This document shows, in pieces, positions 34,307 to 45,141 of a stretch of DNA of 64,000 nucleotides (positions are counted from its first letter, which is position 1; each line of letters begins with the position of its first letter). The notes beneath the pieces were generated by a model, which was not told where the DNA came from, searched no databases, and saw nothing but the letters and a program-made list of their open reading frames with translations. The translations under genes were made by a program, and so were the position numbers. The stretch comes from DATENM01 sp045807765 (GTDB taxonomy: Bacteria; Acidobacteriota; Blastocatellia; UBA7656), in assembly GCA_045807765.1 (NCBI GenBank), contig JBJMGU010000152.1:10242-74241 (forward strand), in the 5' to 3' direction.

Positions 34307-34455
34307 GGTTTGTTCCTTTCAATGCGTTACGAAAAGAGATTGGGTGAGCCGATTTGATAACTCACCTTCTGGAATCGAAATGAAGCTACGGGCAAAGCCG
34401 AAGAACGGTTTGCATCGCCGGGCAGAGAAATCTCATGTCTGAACGACGCCCTGAA

Positions 34456-35490
34456 TCATACCGTGCGCGTCACCTTCGACAGCGAGCGCGGCATATCAGG
34501 GTTCAAGCCTTTGGCATCGGCAAGCAAGGCCGCGAACAACTGCGCCGGCACCATGTAAGGAATGGGCGCGAGCAGTTCTTCGATCTCCGCCGGCATGCGT
34601 ATGCGGCGCGTGCCCATGCCGGCTATTTCCTCGTCATCGCTAATCACCAGCGTGTCGGCGCGCAGATCACTGAGCCGCTCGATCAACTCTTTGACGCCGC
34701 GCCGGGTTGCCCCCGGCTGCGAAAACAGGATGGTCGGAAAGTGACGCTCGACGACCGCCAGCGGGCCGTGAAAGAAATCCGCCGACGAAAAGCGCTCGGC
34801 GACGACATAGCAGGTTTCCATCAGCTTTAGCGCCAGCTCGTAGGCGTTCGCGTAGAGCAAGCCGCGTCCGACAACGACGCAGTTCTCCATGAAGACGTAC
34901 CGCTCGACAAGCTGGCGAATCGCTTCGCGGTGGTCGAGCGCCGCGGCGACGTAATCGGGCACGGCTTCATAGCCAAGCTCGCTTTGGGCATCGGCGAGCG
35001 CCGCCGCCAGCATGTAAAACAGCATCATCTGGCCTGTGAAGGTCTTGGTCGCCGCCACCGAGCGCTCGCGCCCGCCGTGCATCAGCAACGTCTCGTCCAC
35101 CAGATTGACCATCGCAGAGCCGGCTTCATTGGTGATGCCGACCGTGCAAGCGCCGCCGGCGCGTGCCGCTTCCAGCACAAGATTGATGTCTTCGCCTTCG
35201 CCCGATTGCGACACGCCAATGACCAGCGCGCGACGGAGTCGCAGCTTGGCGCCGTAGAGCGTGTAGACCGACGGCGCAGCCAGCGACACCGGGATGCTGG
35301 TCGTCAGCTCTAACAGGTAGCGCCCGAACAGCGCCGCATTGTCCGAGCTGCCGCGCGCCACCAGGACGATCAGGTCAATATCGCGCCCGCGGAGGTGCGC
35401 GCCGAGCCGCGCCACTTTGTCGCGCTCTTGCTCAATCGTGCGCCTGAGCGCCGCCGGCTGCTCGGCGATTTCGTCAAGCATCAATGACAT
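34456..35490 (-). CDS. SIS-domain sugar isomerase/deaminase (GlmS-isomerase-like, no glutaminase)
   Basis: Protein of 344 aa; AAAGGAATC ahead. It contains two sugar-isomerase (SIS) domains: residues about 25-170 (IDLIVLVARGSSDNAALFGRYLLE; VIGVSQSGEGEDINLVLEAARA) and about 185-335 (MENCVVVGRGLLYANAYELALKLMET). The SQSGE sugar-phosphate loop and VGRG are those of the GlmS isomerase half. The N-terminal glutaminase of GlmS is absent, so it is either a glucosamine-6-phosphate deaminase of the NagB-II type or a ketose isomerase like AgaS. The nearby ROK kinase (40043-41020) fits amino-sugar use, though lepA and the lut genes lie between. It is 37 bases after the dinB-like gene. Confidence 0.9.
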   Translation of the reverse strand: MSLMLDEIAEQPAALRRTIEQERDKVARLGAHLRGRDIDLIVLVARGSSDNAALFGRYLLELTTSIPVSLAAPSVYTLYGAKLRLRRALVIGVSQSGEGEDINLVLEAARAGGACTVGITNEAGSAMVNLVDETLLMHGGRERSVAATKTFTGQMMLFYMLAAALADAQSELGYEAVPDYVAAALDHREAIRQLVERYVFMENCVVVGRGLLYANAYELALKLMETCYVVAERFSSADFFHGPLAVVERHFPTILFSQPGATRRGVKELIERLSDLRADTLVISDDEEIAGMGTRRIRMPAEIEELLAPIPYMVPAQLFAALLADAKGLNPDMPRSLSKVTRTV

Positions 35491-35527
35491 GGCGGATTCC
35501 TTTCACGCAAGTTTTCGTCGCCGCGCC

Positions 35528-35983
35528 TCAGGCTTTCTTCAACAGAATGATCTGGCCGGCGTGATAGAGTGTGTGCTGAATGACGCCGTTGATGGCGTAG
35601 TTGGCGCTCTCTTTGCCTTCAGCCAAGCGCTTGTGCAGGCGCTCGCCATCGAAATGGTGGATCGTGTCGCGCAGCTTATGATGGGTGGCGTCGAGCCTGG
35701 CAAGCGTCGCCTGCCACGCCGCCTCCGTCGTATCTGTCACCGCCGGCCAATCGCCTTCGTCGGGATCGCTGGTGTATCGGCCTTCGAGCCGGCTGGTGAC
35801 GGCGCTCTCCCACGCAGAGATATGCAGCACCAGCTCCCAGATGGAGTGCGCCGACGCCAGCGGCCGCCGCGCCGCCTGCTCTGCCGTCACATCGGCAAGG
35901 ATCGCTTTGAGCGCCGGCCCGTGCCACGCTTCGCCTTCGTAGGCGCGCTTTAATTGATCGAGCAAACGTTCGACTTCGGTCAT
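35528..35983 (-). CDS. DinB/YfiT-like putative metal-dependent protein
   Basis: Protein of 151 aa; TGAGGTTTT ahead. It has the four-helix DinB-like pattern and conserved metal histidines: SAHSIWELVLHISAWES (H46, H54) and QHTLYHAGQIILLKK (H137, H141). Members bind a divalent metal through three histidines; some are thiol transferases (bacillithiol or mycothiol S-transferases), but many are unassigned. The gene begins nine bases after lutC, so it is cotranscribed with the lut genes, an unusual partner. No evidence links it to DNA damage; the family name is historical. Confidence 0.88.
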   Translation of the reverse strand: MTEVERLLDQLKRAYEGEAWHGPALKAILADVTAEQAARRPLASAHSIWELVLHISAWESAVTSRLEGRYTSDPDEGDWPAVTDTTEAAWQATLARLDATHHKLRDTIHHFDGERLHKRLAEGKESANYAINGVIQHTLYHAGQIILLKKA

Positions 35984-35992
35984 AAAACCTCA

Positions 35993-36685
35993 TTAGCTCC
36001 AGTCTGCGAGGATGACGTGAAGCTGTTGCGGGCCGTGAACCCCGACGACCAGCGTAAGCTCGATGTCGGCGGTGCGGCTGGGGCCGGTAATCAAGGTGAC
36101 GGCGCTGCTCAAATCACTGCCCACCGGCAGGCGCGCAAACAGGTCATCAAGGCCGCGAATCATCTGCGCGCGCTGCAACAGGGCGATGTGAAGCGGCGGC
36201 AATAGCGACGCCGTGCGCGGCTGATTCTCGGCGGCCAGCAGGCAGAGCGTGCCGCTGTCGGCCAGCGCATAATCAACCGCCGTGATGCCGAGCCCGGCTT
36301 CGGCGGCTTCGTTGATGAACGCCGCTTTATCCGGGCGCTCGCGGTCGGTGATGAACTCGATGCCCATCTCGGCAAGCCGGCTCGTCAGCCCGAGTTGCTC
36401 GAACCACGGCGAATACCAGCCGACCGCCTTTCTGCTTTTTACCTGAGCCGCAATGCCGGCGATCTGCTCGCCAACCTCCTGCGCGCTGGCAGCGACCGAG
36501 AAGCCGCCGTCGACACGCGCCAGCGCCGCTGCGAACTGCTCAACCAGGGCGTCGCGCTGTTGTTCGCTAAGCGGGGCAATCGGCGGCGCTGGCGCAATGT
36601 CATCAGACAAGCCAGCGCTGTGCGCCGCATTGCGATTGCCGAGCGCCTGTTTGACTTTCGAGAGAATCTCGTCGCGGGCCGTCAT
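35993..36685 (-). CDS. lutC: LutC/YkgG-type LUD-domain protein, lactate utilization
   Basis: Protein of 230 aa. The start at 36685 overlaps the lutB stop by ATGA; a longer in-frame version to 36880 lies inside lutB and is rejected. The N-terminus is helical (DEILSKVKQALGNRNAA), followed by the LUD fold with KAVGWYSPWFEQLGL, AEAGLGITAVDYALADSGTLCL and TASLLPPLHIAL, then a C-terminal GPSRTADIELTLVVGVHGP with the pyruvate-forming complex signature. LutC is one of three proteins (LutA, LutB, LutC) that oxidise L-lactate to pyruvate. Here lutA is missing from the cluster. Confidence 0.92.
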   Translation of the reverse strand: MTARDEILSKVKQALGNRNAAHSAGLSDDIAPAPPIAPLSEQQRDALVEQFAAALARVDGGFSVAASAQEVGEQIAGIAAQVKSRKAVGWYSPWFEQLGLTSRLAEMGIEFITDRERPDKAAFINEAAEAGLGITAVDYALADSGTLCLLAAENQPRTASLLPPLHIALLQRAQMIRGLDDLFARLPVGSDLSSAVTLITGPSRTADIELTLVVGVHGPQQLHVILADWS

Positions 36686-38103
36686 TGCTTGTTCATCTCG
36701 CGCCACAACGCGCGGAACGGTTTCGGCGCGATAGCCGGAAAATCGCGATTGCGTGTCCAGTTGCCAAAGGCCAGCGGTAAACGCTCGAACTTGCCGTCTT
36801 TCAACAGCAGGCGCTGAAACCGGGCGGGCAGACGAAACGACCAGTTGTAGACTCGCGGGTGCTTCATCGCCCACGCCCAAGCTTTGATCGCCATGCGCTC
36901 AAGCCACGGCCCGCGCGGTTGCTTGTCGCCTTTACCTTCGCTCCAATCGCCGCGCAGGCTCAACAGCACGTGCGGAATGTTGATTCGCACAGGACAGACT
37001 TCGCGGCACGCGCCGCACAGGGTCGAAGCGAACGGCAGGTCTTTTGTCTGTTCAAGCCCGACGAGTGGCGGCGTGATGATCGAGCCGATGGGTCCCGGAT
37101 AGACCGTGCCATAAGCGTGGCCGCCAATCTTTTGATAGACCGGGCAGACGTTCAAGCACGCGCCGCAGCGCAGACAGTAGAGCGATTCGCGCTTCGCCTC
37201 GTCGGCCAGTATCCGCGTGCGCCCGTTGTCCAACAGCACAAGGTGGAATTCGTCGGCGCCGTCCACCTCATTGGCCCGCCGCGTGCCGGTGATGAATGAT
37301 ACATAGCTCGACATCGTTTGCCCCGTCGCGCTGCGCGCCAGAATCTTCAGAAAGATGCTGAGGTCGGCAAAGCGCGGGATCAGTTTTTCGATGCCGACGA
37401 CGGCGACGTGCAGGCGCGGCAGGCTGGTGCTGAGCCGGATATTGCCTTCGTTTTCGAGCAGCACGATGGTGCCGGTTTCGGCGACGGCAAAGTTTGCGCC
37501 GGTAACGCCCATCTCCGCCGAGCGAAAGCGCTCGCGCAGCCGCAGGCGAGCGACGGCGGCAATCTCTTCGGCTTCGTGAAGGTTCGTGGCGCGCAGCTTA
37601 TCGGCGAACAGCGCGGCGATGTCGCCTTTCGATTTATGAATGGCCGGCGCGAGAATGTGTGAAGGCGGTTCGTCGGCAAGCTGGACGATATATTCGCCGA
37701 GGTCTGTCTCGATGGCTTCGATGCCTTCGCGCCCAAGCGCCGTGTTCAAGTGAATCTCTTCGGTCGCCATAGACTTGCTCTTGACGACCGAGCGCACGCG
37801 GTTGCGGCGGGCGATGTCGAGGATGATGGCGCAGGCTTCGTCGCCTGTGCGCGCCCAGTGGACGTGGCCGCCGAGGCGTTCGACATTCCGTTCAAGCTCT
37901 ACGAGATAATGATCGAGATGGTTGATCGTCTGCTGTTTGATGGCGCGGGCGCGGTCGCGCAAGGCTTCGCCTTCGGGCAATTCCGCGAAAGCCGCCGCGC
38001 GCCGCAGCGTGAAGGTATCGAGCACGCGCAGCCGCTTCTGTAACGCCAGGTCAGCGACCGCCGCCTCGGCATTGGCGGTGAAGTTTTCCGACTTCAGATG
38101 CAT
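36682..38103 (-). CDS. lutB: LutB-type iron-sulfur LUD protein, lactate utilization
   Basis: Protein of 473 aa. The LUD domain (about 70-300) contains VVKSKSMATEEIHLN, MGVTGANFAVAETGTIVLLENEGNIR and FITGTRRANEVDGADEFHLVL. Two [4Fe-4S] motifs follow, C310/C313/C316/C320 in YCLRCGACLNVCP and C363/C366/C370 in CGACREVCP, then a C-terminal region (KAWAWAMKHPRVYNWSFRL) typical of LutB. It accepts electrons in L-lactate oxidation. The gene begins six bases after lepA and runs into lutC with an ATGA overlap, so translation is coupled. No lutA or lactate permease is in the window. Confidence 0.94.
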   Translation of the reverse strand: MHLKSENFTANAEAAVADLALQKRLRVLDTFTLRRAAAFAELPEGEALRDRARAIKQQTINHLDHYLVELERNVERLGGHVHWARTGDEACAIILDIARRNRVRSVVKSKSMATEEIHLNTALGREGIEAIETDLGEYIVQLADEPPSHILAPAIHKSKGDIAALFADKLRATNLHEAEEIAAVARLRLRERFRSAEMGVTGANFAVAETGTIVLLENEGNIRLSTSLPRLHVAVVGIEKLIPRFADLSIFLKILARSATGQTMSSYVSFITGTRRANEVDGADEFHLVLLDNGRTRILADEAKRESLYCLRCGACLNVCPVYQKIGGHAYGTVYPGPIGSIITPPLVGLEQTKDLPFASTLCGACREVCPVRINIPHVLLSLRGDWSEGKGDKQPRGPWLERMAIKAWAWAMKHPRVYNWSFRLPARFQRLLLKDGKFERLPLAFGNWTRNRDFPAIAPKPFRALWREMNKQ

Positions 38104-38109
38104 CGCGCA

Positions 38110-39912
<1,803 letters not shown>

Positions 39913-39914
39913 TA

Positions 39915-40044
39915 GGATTTTGGGCTTTAGATTTCGGAATTTAGATTGAATTCAATTCGTGTCATCCAATCCACGACTAACAGCTAAGATTCAGCTTAAC
40001 ATCCGGCGATGGGAATCCAAAATCTAAATCTGAAATCGCAAATC
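39915..40044. repeat. Degenerate mirrored heptamer element, GATTTTA-type word
   Basis: The left arm (about 39915-39948) reads GATTTTG, GGCTTTA, GATTTCG, GAATTTA and GATT. The right arm (about 40011-40044) is the complement of GATTTGC, GATTTCA, GATTTAG, ATTTTGG. The element fills the spacer from the ROK stop codon (40043-40045) to the lepA start (39912). The arms are more degenerate than others. A word of the same type occurs at 54285-54364. Confidence 0.75.
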
Positions 40045-41020
40045 AGGCGGCCTGGTCGCGCGCCAGCAAGGCGGCGCCGATCATGCCGGCTGATGGGCCG
40101 GCTTTGGCGATGACGATCTCGCAACTGTTGAATGAGGGTGGGAAGGCGCGGCGGCGCGTTTCTTTAATCGTCGGCTTCAAGATCAAATCGCCGGCTTCCA
40201 TCACGCCGCCGCCCATCACCACCATCTCGATGTTCAGCAGATTGATGACCGCCGCCAGCGCGATGCCTAAAAACATTCCTGTACGCTCCATCATGACCTG
40301 CGCCATCTCGTCACCGTCGCGAGCGGCGCGGGCGATGTCTTCGGCGGTAAACTCGCGGTCGCGCGGGATGGCCAGTCTTGAGAGCGACGAGGTGCGGTCG
40401 CGGTACAGGCGCTCGCGTGTGCGGCGCACGATGTTCGGCCCCGAAGCAATCGTTTCCAGGCAGCCGATGTTGCCGCAGCCGCACTCGATGCCTTCAGGGT
40501 CAATCGTCAAGTGACCGAACTCGCCGGCGAACCCGGCAGCGCCGCGATAAATCTGGCCGTTGATGATCAGCCCAGAGCCGATGCCCGTCCCCAGTGTGAC
40601 GAAGAAAACGTCGCGCCGCCCGCGCGCCGCGCCAACCTGCAATTCGGCATAGGCGGCGGCATTGGCGTCGTTGTCCATCACTACCGGCAGGTCGAGCGCC
40701 GCCGATAATTCGCCGATCAGGTCAACGTGAGACAGTTCGGGCAGGTTCGTCAGCACTTCGATGCGATTCGTCTTGCGGTTGACGAGTCCGGGGACGCCCA
40801 GGCCGACGCCGGCCACTCGCCCGCCGGCCTGTGGGTGCTCGCGCAAGCCGCGCGCCGCTTCGATAATCTGCGCAAAGAGCCGGTCGGCCCGCTGCTGCTC
40901 GCTATCGTAGCGTGTTTCGTGAAGAATCTCGCCGGTTGCCGAAACCAGCGCGGCCTTCAACGTCGTGCCGCCGAGGTCGAGGCCAATGAAGACAGGGTCG
41001 TTGGTCGGAAGTGTTGTCAT
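40043..41020 (-). CDS. ROK-family sugar kinase (glucokinase-like)
   Basis: Protein of 325 aa. The phosphate-1 loop is FIGLDLGGTTLKAALV (11-26). The catalytic Asp is D118 in VVMDNDANAAAYAE. The ROK zinc motif is H170 plus C180, C182 and C187 in GHLTIDPEGIECGCGNIGCLE. GTGIGSGLIINGQIYRG and VMGGGVMEAGDLI complete the fold. No N-terminal helix-turn-helix is present, so it is an enzyme rather than a repressor. The usual substrates are glucose, N-acetylglucosamine or N-acetylmannosamine; this one cannot be chosen. It opens the co-directional run leading to lepA and the lut genes, with the repeat element in the spacer. Confidence 0.93.
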   Translation of the reverse strand: MTTLPTNDPVFIGLDLGGTTLKAALVSATGEILHETRYDSEQQRADRLFAQIIEAARGLREHPQAGGRVAGVGLGVPGLVNRKTNRIEVLTNLPELSHVDLIGELSAALDLPVVMDNDANAAAYAELQVGAARGRRDVFFVTLGTGIGSGLIINGQIYRGAAGFAGEFGHLTIDPEGIECGCGNIGCLETIASGPNIVRRTRERLYRDRTSSLSRLAIPRDREFTAEDIARAARDGDEMAQVMMERTGMFLGIALAAVINLLNIEMVVMGGGVMEAGDLILKPTIKETRRRAFPPSFNSCEIVIAKAGPSAGMIGAALLARDQAA

Positions 41021-41211
41021 AAAGCAGATGCCCAGGTCGAGATGCGAATGTCAATCGCGGGCCGGTGACGGCGCGCCCGGGATGACAGACTCGGTCGGTG
41101 ATTGAAGCCCAAGCTGCACAACGAATTGGCTTACCGAGCATAGCAAAGGCGCGAATGGGATGTCAATTTTCGCCTTGTTAAGCTACAATCCACAGGCTCC
41201 GGCGCGAAGGC

Positions 41212-41922
41212 ATGTACGAACTGTTAAGAGAGTATGGGTTATGGGCGGTCTTCTTCGGCACGATGCTCGAAGGCGACCTGACGTTGCTGCTGGCGGGCGT
41301 GTTGGCGCGCGCCGGCCTGTTCACCTTCGGCGAAGCGTTGCTGGTCGGCACGGCGGGCGGCCTGGTCGGCGATTCGCTCAGTTACTTCATCGGCGCGCGT
41401 TTCCGCAATCGCGCCCGCACCCTTAAAATTTTCATGAAGGCGCGCGGGCGCATCGAAAAACTGATGAGCCGCTTCGGTGTGCTGTCGGTCTTCATCGTCA
41501 AATACGTCTACGGGCTGCGCACGGCGAGCGCCATCTTCTGGGGACTGGCGCAGTTCGGCTATTTGAAATTCGCAGGGCTGACGCTGGCGAGCTGCGCCGT
41601 CTGGGTCGGTTTGCTTGCCGGATTGGGCTTTACCTTCGCCACCGGCGTGCAAACCTTGATTGGCGATCTGCACCGCTTCCAGATCATCCTGCTGATCGCG
41701 CTGATCATCATCGCCACCGTCTACGTCATCAGCCGCTTCGAGCGCCAGGTGATCGAAGAAGAGAAGACCTTTTTCGCCGAGACTGAAGAAGAGAAAGAGA
41801 TGATCGAAAAAGGCAAAGTGATTCTGCACAAAGCGATGACCCATGTGCATATGCCGGCATCACACACGGACGACACCGAGTCGAAGCCGGCGGCGCGTGA
41901 AAAGACCACCGGCGAGGATTGA
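41212..41922 (+). CDS. DedA-family membrane protein
   Basis: Protein of 236 aa. DedA signatures: EYGLWAVFFGTMLEGDLTLLLAG (8-30, re-entrant loop with the conserved acidic residue), GGLVGDSLSYFIGARFRNRARTL (about 49-71), FIVKYVYGLRTASAIFWGLAQ and a later helical pair. DedA proteins are proton-driven membrane proteins linked to lipid carrier or phospholipid flipping and to stress resistance. The C-terminus carries a long charged tail (EEEKTFFAETEEEKEMIEKG and a His/Thr-rich end), unlike short E. coli forms. A TACAAT box at 41184-41189 is near the start but without a convincing -35. Followed by the Ser/Thr kinase 42 bases on. Confidence 0.9.
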   Translation: MYELLREYGLWAVFFGTMLEGDLTLLLAGVLARAGLFTFGEALLVGTAGGLVGDSLSYFIGARFRNRARTLKIFMKARGRIEKLMSRFGVLSVFIVKYVYGLRTASAIFWGLAQFGYLKFAGLTLASCAVWVGLLAGLGFTFATGVQTLIGDLHRFQIILLIALIIIATVYVISRFERQVIEEEKTFFAETEEEKEMIEKGKVILHKAMTHVHMPASHTDDTESKPAAREKTTGED

Positions 41923-41964
41923 GCAAAAACCATTGACGCTCAACCGCCCGTAATGCCGGAGTGA

Positions 41965-44280
41965 ATGTCTGTGATTGCCGAAACCATCTCTCACTATCGC
42001 ATCAGCCGGAAGCTCGGCGCGGGCGGCATGGGCGAAGTCTATCTCGCCGAAGACAGCCGCCTGGGCCGGCAGGTGGCGCTCAAATTTCTGCCCGCCTCCT
42101 ATCAATATGATCCGGACCGCCGCGCCCGCTTTATGAAAGAGGCGCGCGCCGCTTCGGCTCTGCGTTCGCCCTATATCGCCGCCATCTATGACATCGGCGA
42201 GCATGACGGCACGATGTTTATCGCGATGGAGTATGTCGAGGGCGAGCTCTTGCAAACGCGCGCTGAGCGCGGCCCTATCCCGGCGCGCGAAGTCATTGAG
42301 ATTGCCGAGCAGATTGCCGACGCGCTCGACGAGGCGCACGGCCTGGGAATCATTCACCGCGACGTTAAGAGCGCCAACCTGATCCTGACGCCGCGCGGCC
42401 TGGTGAAGGTGCTCGACTTCGGGCTGGCCAAGATTAACGAGTTGCGCGACACGGCGAACAGCGGCGATTTCACCACACCGCTCGGTCAGCAGACTGCTGC
42501 CGGCATGGTGCTTGGCACTGTCACTTATATGTCGCCCGAACAGGCGTTGGGCCGGCACCTCGACGGACGCAGCGACCTCTTCTCACTCGGCGTGGTGATT
42601 TATGAAATGCTCACCGGGCGCTTGCCGTTCCAAGGGACAACCGCCACCGAGATCATCGATCACATCCTGCACACAGATCCATTGCCGGTGGCGCAGTTCA
42701 GCACCGACACGCCCGCCGAGCTGGAGCGCCTGGTCAGAAAATGCCTGGAGAAAGACCGCGACCGGCGCTATCAATCGGCGCGCGAATTGGCCATCGACCT
42801 GCGCAACCTCAAGCGCGATTTTGATTCCGGCGCGCTTTCGACCTCCGGCCTGCGGACGCAGACCTACAGTGGCCAGACCGGGAGACAGAGCCGCTCGCGG
42901 CGCGCCATTGATTCGCTGGCCATCCTGCCGCTTGCCAACGAGAGCCTTGATGCGGAAACCGAATATCTGGCCGACGGCATCACCGAATCGATCATCAACA
43001 ATCTGTCGCAAATCCCCAAGCTGCGCGTCATGGCGCGCTCGACAGTCTTTCGTTACAAAGGCCGCGACATTGATCCGATCAGCGTCGGGCGCGAGCTTGG
43101 CGTGCGCGCCGTGCTGATCGGGCGCATGCTCAGCCGCGGCGACACGCTGATTATCAAAGTCGAGCTGGTAGACACCGGCGACGGCTCGCACCTGTGGGGC
43201 GAAAATTATAACCGCCCGCTGGCCGACATCTTCGCCATCGAAGCCGATATCTCCAGCGTCATCTCCGAAAAGCTCCGCCTGCGGCTCGATAACGCGCAGA
43301 AGAAGCGATTAACCAAGCGCCATACCGAAAAGACCGAAGCCTATCAGCTCTATCTCAAGGGGCGCGCCTGCTGGAACCGGCGGACGGCAGACAGTCTCAA
43401 GCGCGGCATCGAATACTTCAATGAAGCGATTGCCGCCGATCCAGGCTACGCATTGGCCTACGCCGGCCTGGCTGACTCTTACAATATCCTGGCAAGCTAC
43501 AGCGCGCTGGCGCCCGACGAAGCCTTCCCGAAAGCGCGCGAGGCGGCGATGAAGGCGTTGCAGCTCGACGAGCGCCTGCCCGAAGCGCACGCCTCGATGG
43601 CCTTCGTTACCTTCGGCTATTCGTGGGAATTCGCGCAGGCCGACCACGAATTCCGCCGTGCCCTCGATCTCAACCCCGGCTATGCGGTGGCGCACCAGTG
43701 GTACGCCTTATACCTGGCAGCGATGCGCCGCACCGACGAAGCCATCGCCGAAATCGAGCGCGCCGAACAGCTCGACCCGCTATCGCTGCCGATCATCACC
43801 AACAAGGGCTGGATCTTTTATCTGGCGCGGCGCGATGACGAAGCCCTGGCGACGCTCGCCAGGGCGCTTGAGCTGGATCAGGATTTCGTGCTGGCGCACC
43901 GGCGACTCGGCCAGGTCTACGAATCGCAGCGGCGCTTCGGTGACGCGCGGCGCGAGTATGAAAGGTGTCTTCAGCTTGCGCCTAATGACGTGGAGTCGCT
44001 GGCGGCGCTCGGCCACGCGTATGGCGTGAGCGGCGAGACCGAGCGCGCCCGCGAGATCATCAGTCGACTGACCGGCATCGCCCAGTGCCACTATGTCCCG
44101 GGCTTCCTGGTTGCCATGATTCACATCGGCATAGGCGATCTGGATGCGGCCTTCGCATGGCTTGAAAAGGCGTGCGAAGAGCATTACGGCTTTCTCACCT
44201 ACATCAAGGTCGGGCCGGTCTTTGACCCGCTGCGCAGCGATCCACGACTTGCCGAGCTGACGGCGCGCATCGGCATTTGA
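41965..44280 (+). CDS. Ser/Thr protein kinase fused to a TolB/FlgO-like domain and TPRs
   Basis: Protein of 771 aa. The N-terminal Hanks-type kinase (11-285) has the glycine loop KLGAGGMGEVYLAED, K40 in ALKF, E59, HRDVKSANLI with D133, and the DFGLAK Asp D151. A middle domain (about 315-445: DSLAILPLANESLDAETEYLADGITESIINNLSQ) matches the cytosolic TolB/FlgO-like region common in cyclase-TPR proteins. TPR-like helices follow to the end (YAGLADSYNILAS; AHRRLGQVYESQRRFGDARREYERC). No transmembrane helix is seen, so it is cytoplasmic. Start choice: ATG 41965 with GGAGTGA close ahead, or GTG 41971 with better spacing. It converges on the orphan cyclase 31 bases away. Confidence 0.95.
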   Translation: MSVIAETISHYRISRKLGAGGMGEVYLAEDSRLGRQVALKFLPASYQYDPDRRARFMKEARAASALRSPYIAAIYDIGEHDGTMFIAMEYVEGELLQTRAERGPIPAREVIEIAEQIADALDEAHGLGIIHRDVKSANLILTPRGLVKVLDFGLAKINELRDTANSGDFTTPLGQQTAAGMVLGTVTYMSPEQALGRHLDGRSDLFSLGVVIYEMLTGRLPFQGTTATEIIDHILHTDPLPVAQFSTDTPAELERLVRKCLEKDRDRRYQSARELAIDLRNLKRDFDSGALSTSGLRTQTYSGQTGRQSRSRRAIDSLAILPLANESLDAETEYLADGITESIINNLSQIPKLRVMARSTVFRYKGRDIDPISVGRELGVRAVLIGRMLSRGDTLIIKVELVDTGDGSHLWGENYNRPLADIFAIEADISSVISEKLRLRLDNAQKKRLTKRHTEKTEAYQLYLKGRACWNRRTADSLKRGIEYFNEAIAADPGYALAYAGLADSYNILASYSALAPDEAFPKAREAAMKALQLDERLPEAHASMAFVTFGYSWEFAQADHEFRRALDLNPGYAVAHQWYALYLAAMRRTDEAIAEIERAEQLDPLSLPIITNKGWIFYLARRDDEALATLARALELDQDFVLAHRRLGQVYESQRRFGDARREYERCLQLAPNDVESLAALGHAYGVSGETERAREIISRLTGIAQCHYVPGFLVAMIHIGIGDLDAAFAWLEKACEEHYGFLTYIKVGPVFDPLRSDPRLAELTARIGI

Positions 44281-44311
44281 ATAGGCAGCGATAGGCAGGA
44301 AGCGCGAGCGG

Positions 44312-45010
44312 TTAGCCAAACAGCGATTGCTCGTAGCAGTAGCAGTGAATGTCCAGTTCGCCGAGCGCGAAGTGCACAGGCCGGCAGAGGTAGCGGTTTG
44401 CCGGCAGCGCCGTGTAGGTAGCGGGCGTGATTAATATCTCATCCTCGCCGGCGATGTCTTCGCCGAGCTTGCATGCCACGTTCATCTCCGAGCCGAACAG
44501 ATCTTCGTCGCCAATGACCAGCGTATCGCCGTAGCCGATGCCGATGCTGCCGTGCAGGTGGCGCTCAGGCGGCAGCACTTTGTTAATGGCGGCAAAGCCG
44601 CGCAGGATGTCGAGCGCCGCTTCGATGGCCTGCACCGGCTCATTGAAGATGGCGAAGATGTCGTCGGCCTCCTGCTTGATAACTTGCCCGCCGTTGCCCT
44701 GGATAGCAGGCCGCGCCACCTCGTCCATCTGGCGAATCATGGCGAGAAAGTGAATGATGCCATAGGCCATAGTGAGCTGCGTGAAGCCACACATATCCAT
44801 CGTCAGGATCGCCACTTTGCGCTCGAAAGTGCGGGCAATCTGCTGGTCAATTTCGGCGGCGCGCTCGGCGTGCTGGTTTCTTTCCGAGAGCAACTGATTG
44901 AGGTACGCGCGCCCGCTGGCAAACGGCTTAGCAGGCGCCGGCAAGGCGCGCGTCTCCGGCTCAATGCTTTTCGCTTCCGCCGGCTGGTCGTGTGGCGGTT
45001 GATCACTCAT
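44312..45010 (-). CDS. Class III adenylate/guanylate cyclase catalytic-domain protein
   Basis: Protein of 232 aa; GGTGAGACC ahead. A polar N-terminus and a coiled coil (RAYLNQLLSERNQHAERAAEIDQQ, about 34-58 as a region) lead into the cyclase homology domain (64-228). Metal Asp D72 is in ILTMDMCGFTQL, the second at D116 in VIKQEADDIFAIF, and GIGYGDTLVIGDEDLFGSEMNVACKL holds the asparagine of the transition-state pair, with Lys in place of the usual Arg. No membrane anchor is present. The substrate-lysine/aspartate is not resolvable, so ATP versus GTP is open. The Arg-to-Lys change leaves activity uncertain. It converges on the TPR kinase. Confidence 0.88.
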   Translation of the reverse strand: MSDQPPHDQPAEAKSIEPETRALPAPAKPFASGRAYLNQLLSERNQHAERAAEIDQQIARTFERKVAILTMDMCGFTQLTMAYGIIHFLAMIRQMDEVARPAIQGNGGQVIKQEADDIFAIFNEPVQAIEAALDILRGFAAINKVLPPERHLHGSIGIGYGDTLVIGDEDLFGSEMNVACKLGEDIAGEDEILITPATYTALPANRYLCRPVHFALGELDIHCYCYEQSLFG

Positions 45011-45033
45011 GGTCTCACCCGGATTTCAGAAAA

Positions 45034-45128
45034 GGAACCACAGATGAACACCGATGAACACCGATAGGGGAAGGGGAGAAAATCTCATGTCCTTTTATCC
45101 GTGTTCATCGGTGTTCATCTGTGGTTTC
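45034..45128. repeat. Mirrored hairpin of 10-base words (ACCGATGAAC type), copy 2
   Basis: Arms 45034-45065 and 45097-45128 pair at 30 of 32 positions across a 31-base loop. Each arm carries the same opening as the copy at 7827-7908 (AACCACAGATGAACAC), 29 of 32 bases identical in the left arms. It lies between the cyclase start (45010) and the alpha/beta hydrolase stop (45142). Confidence 0.88.
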
Positions 45129-45141
45129 ATTCTCCGCGTTG

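Noticed and set aside
34343..34366. Six-pair stem GGTGAG/CTCACC between SIS and SnoaL genes
   Set aside because: Short stem with a 12-base loop and no U tract; too weak for a terminator call.
44281..44300. Direct repeat ATAGGCAGCGATAGGCAGGA after the kinase gene
   Set aside because: Only two units and no inverted arm; it may be a remnant but it cannot be called a member of the mirrored family.
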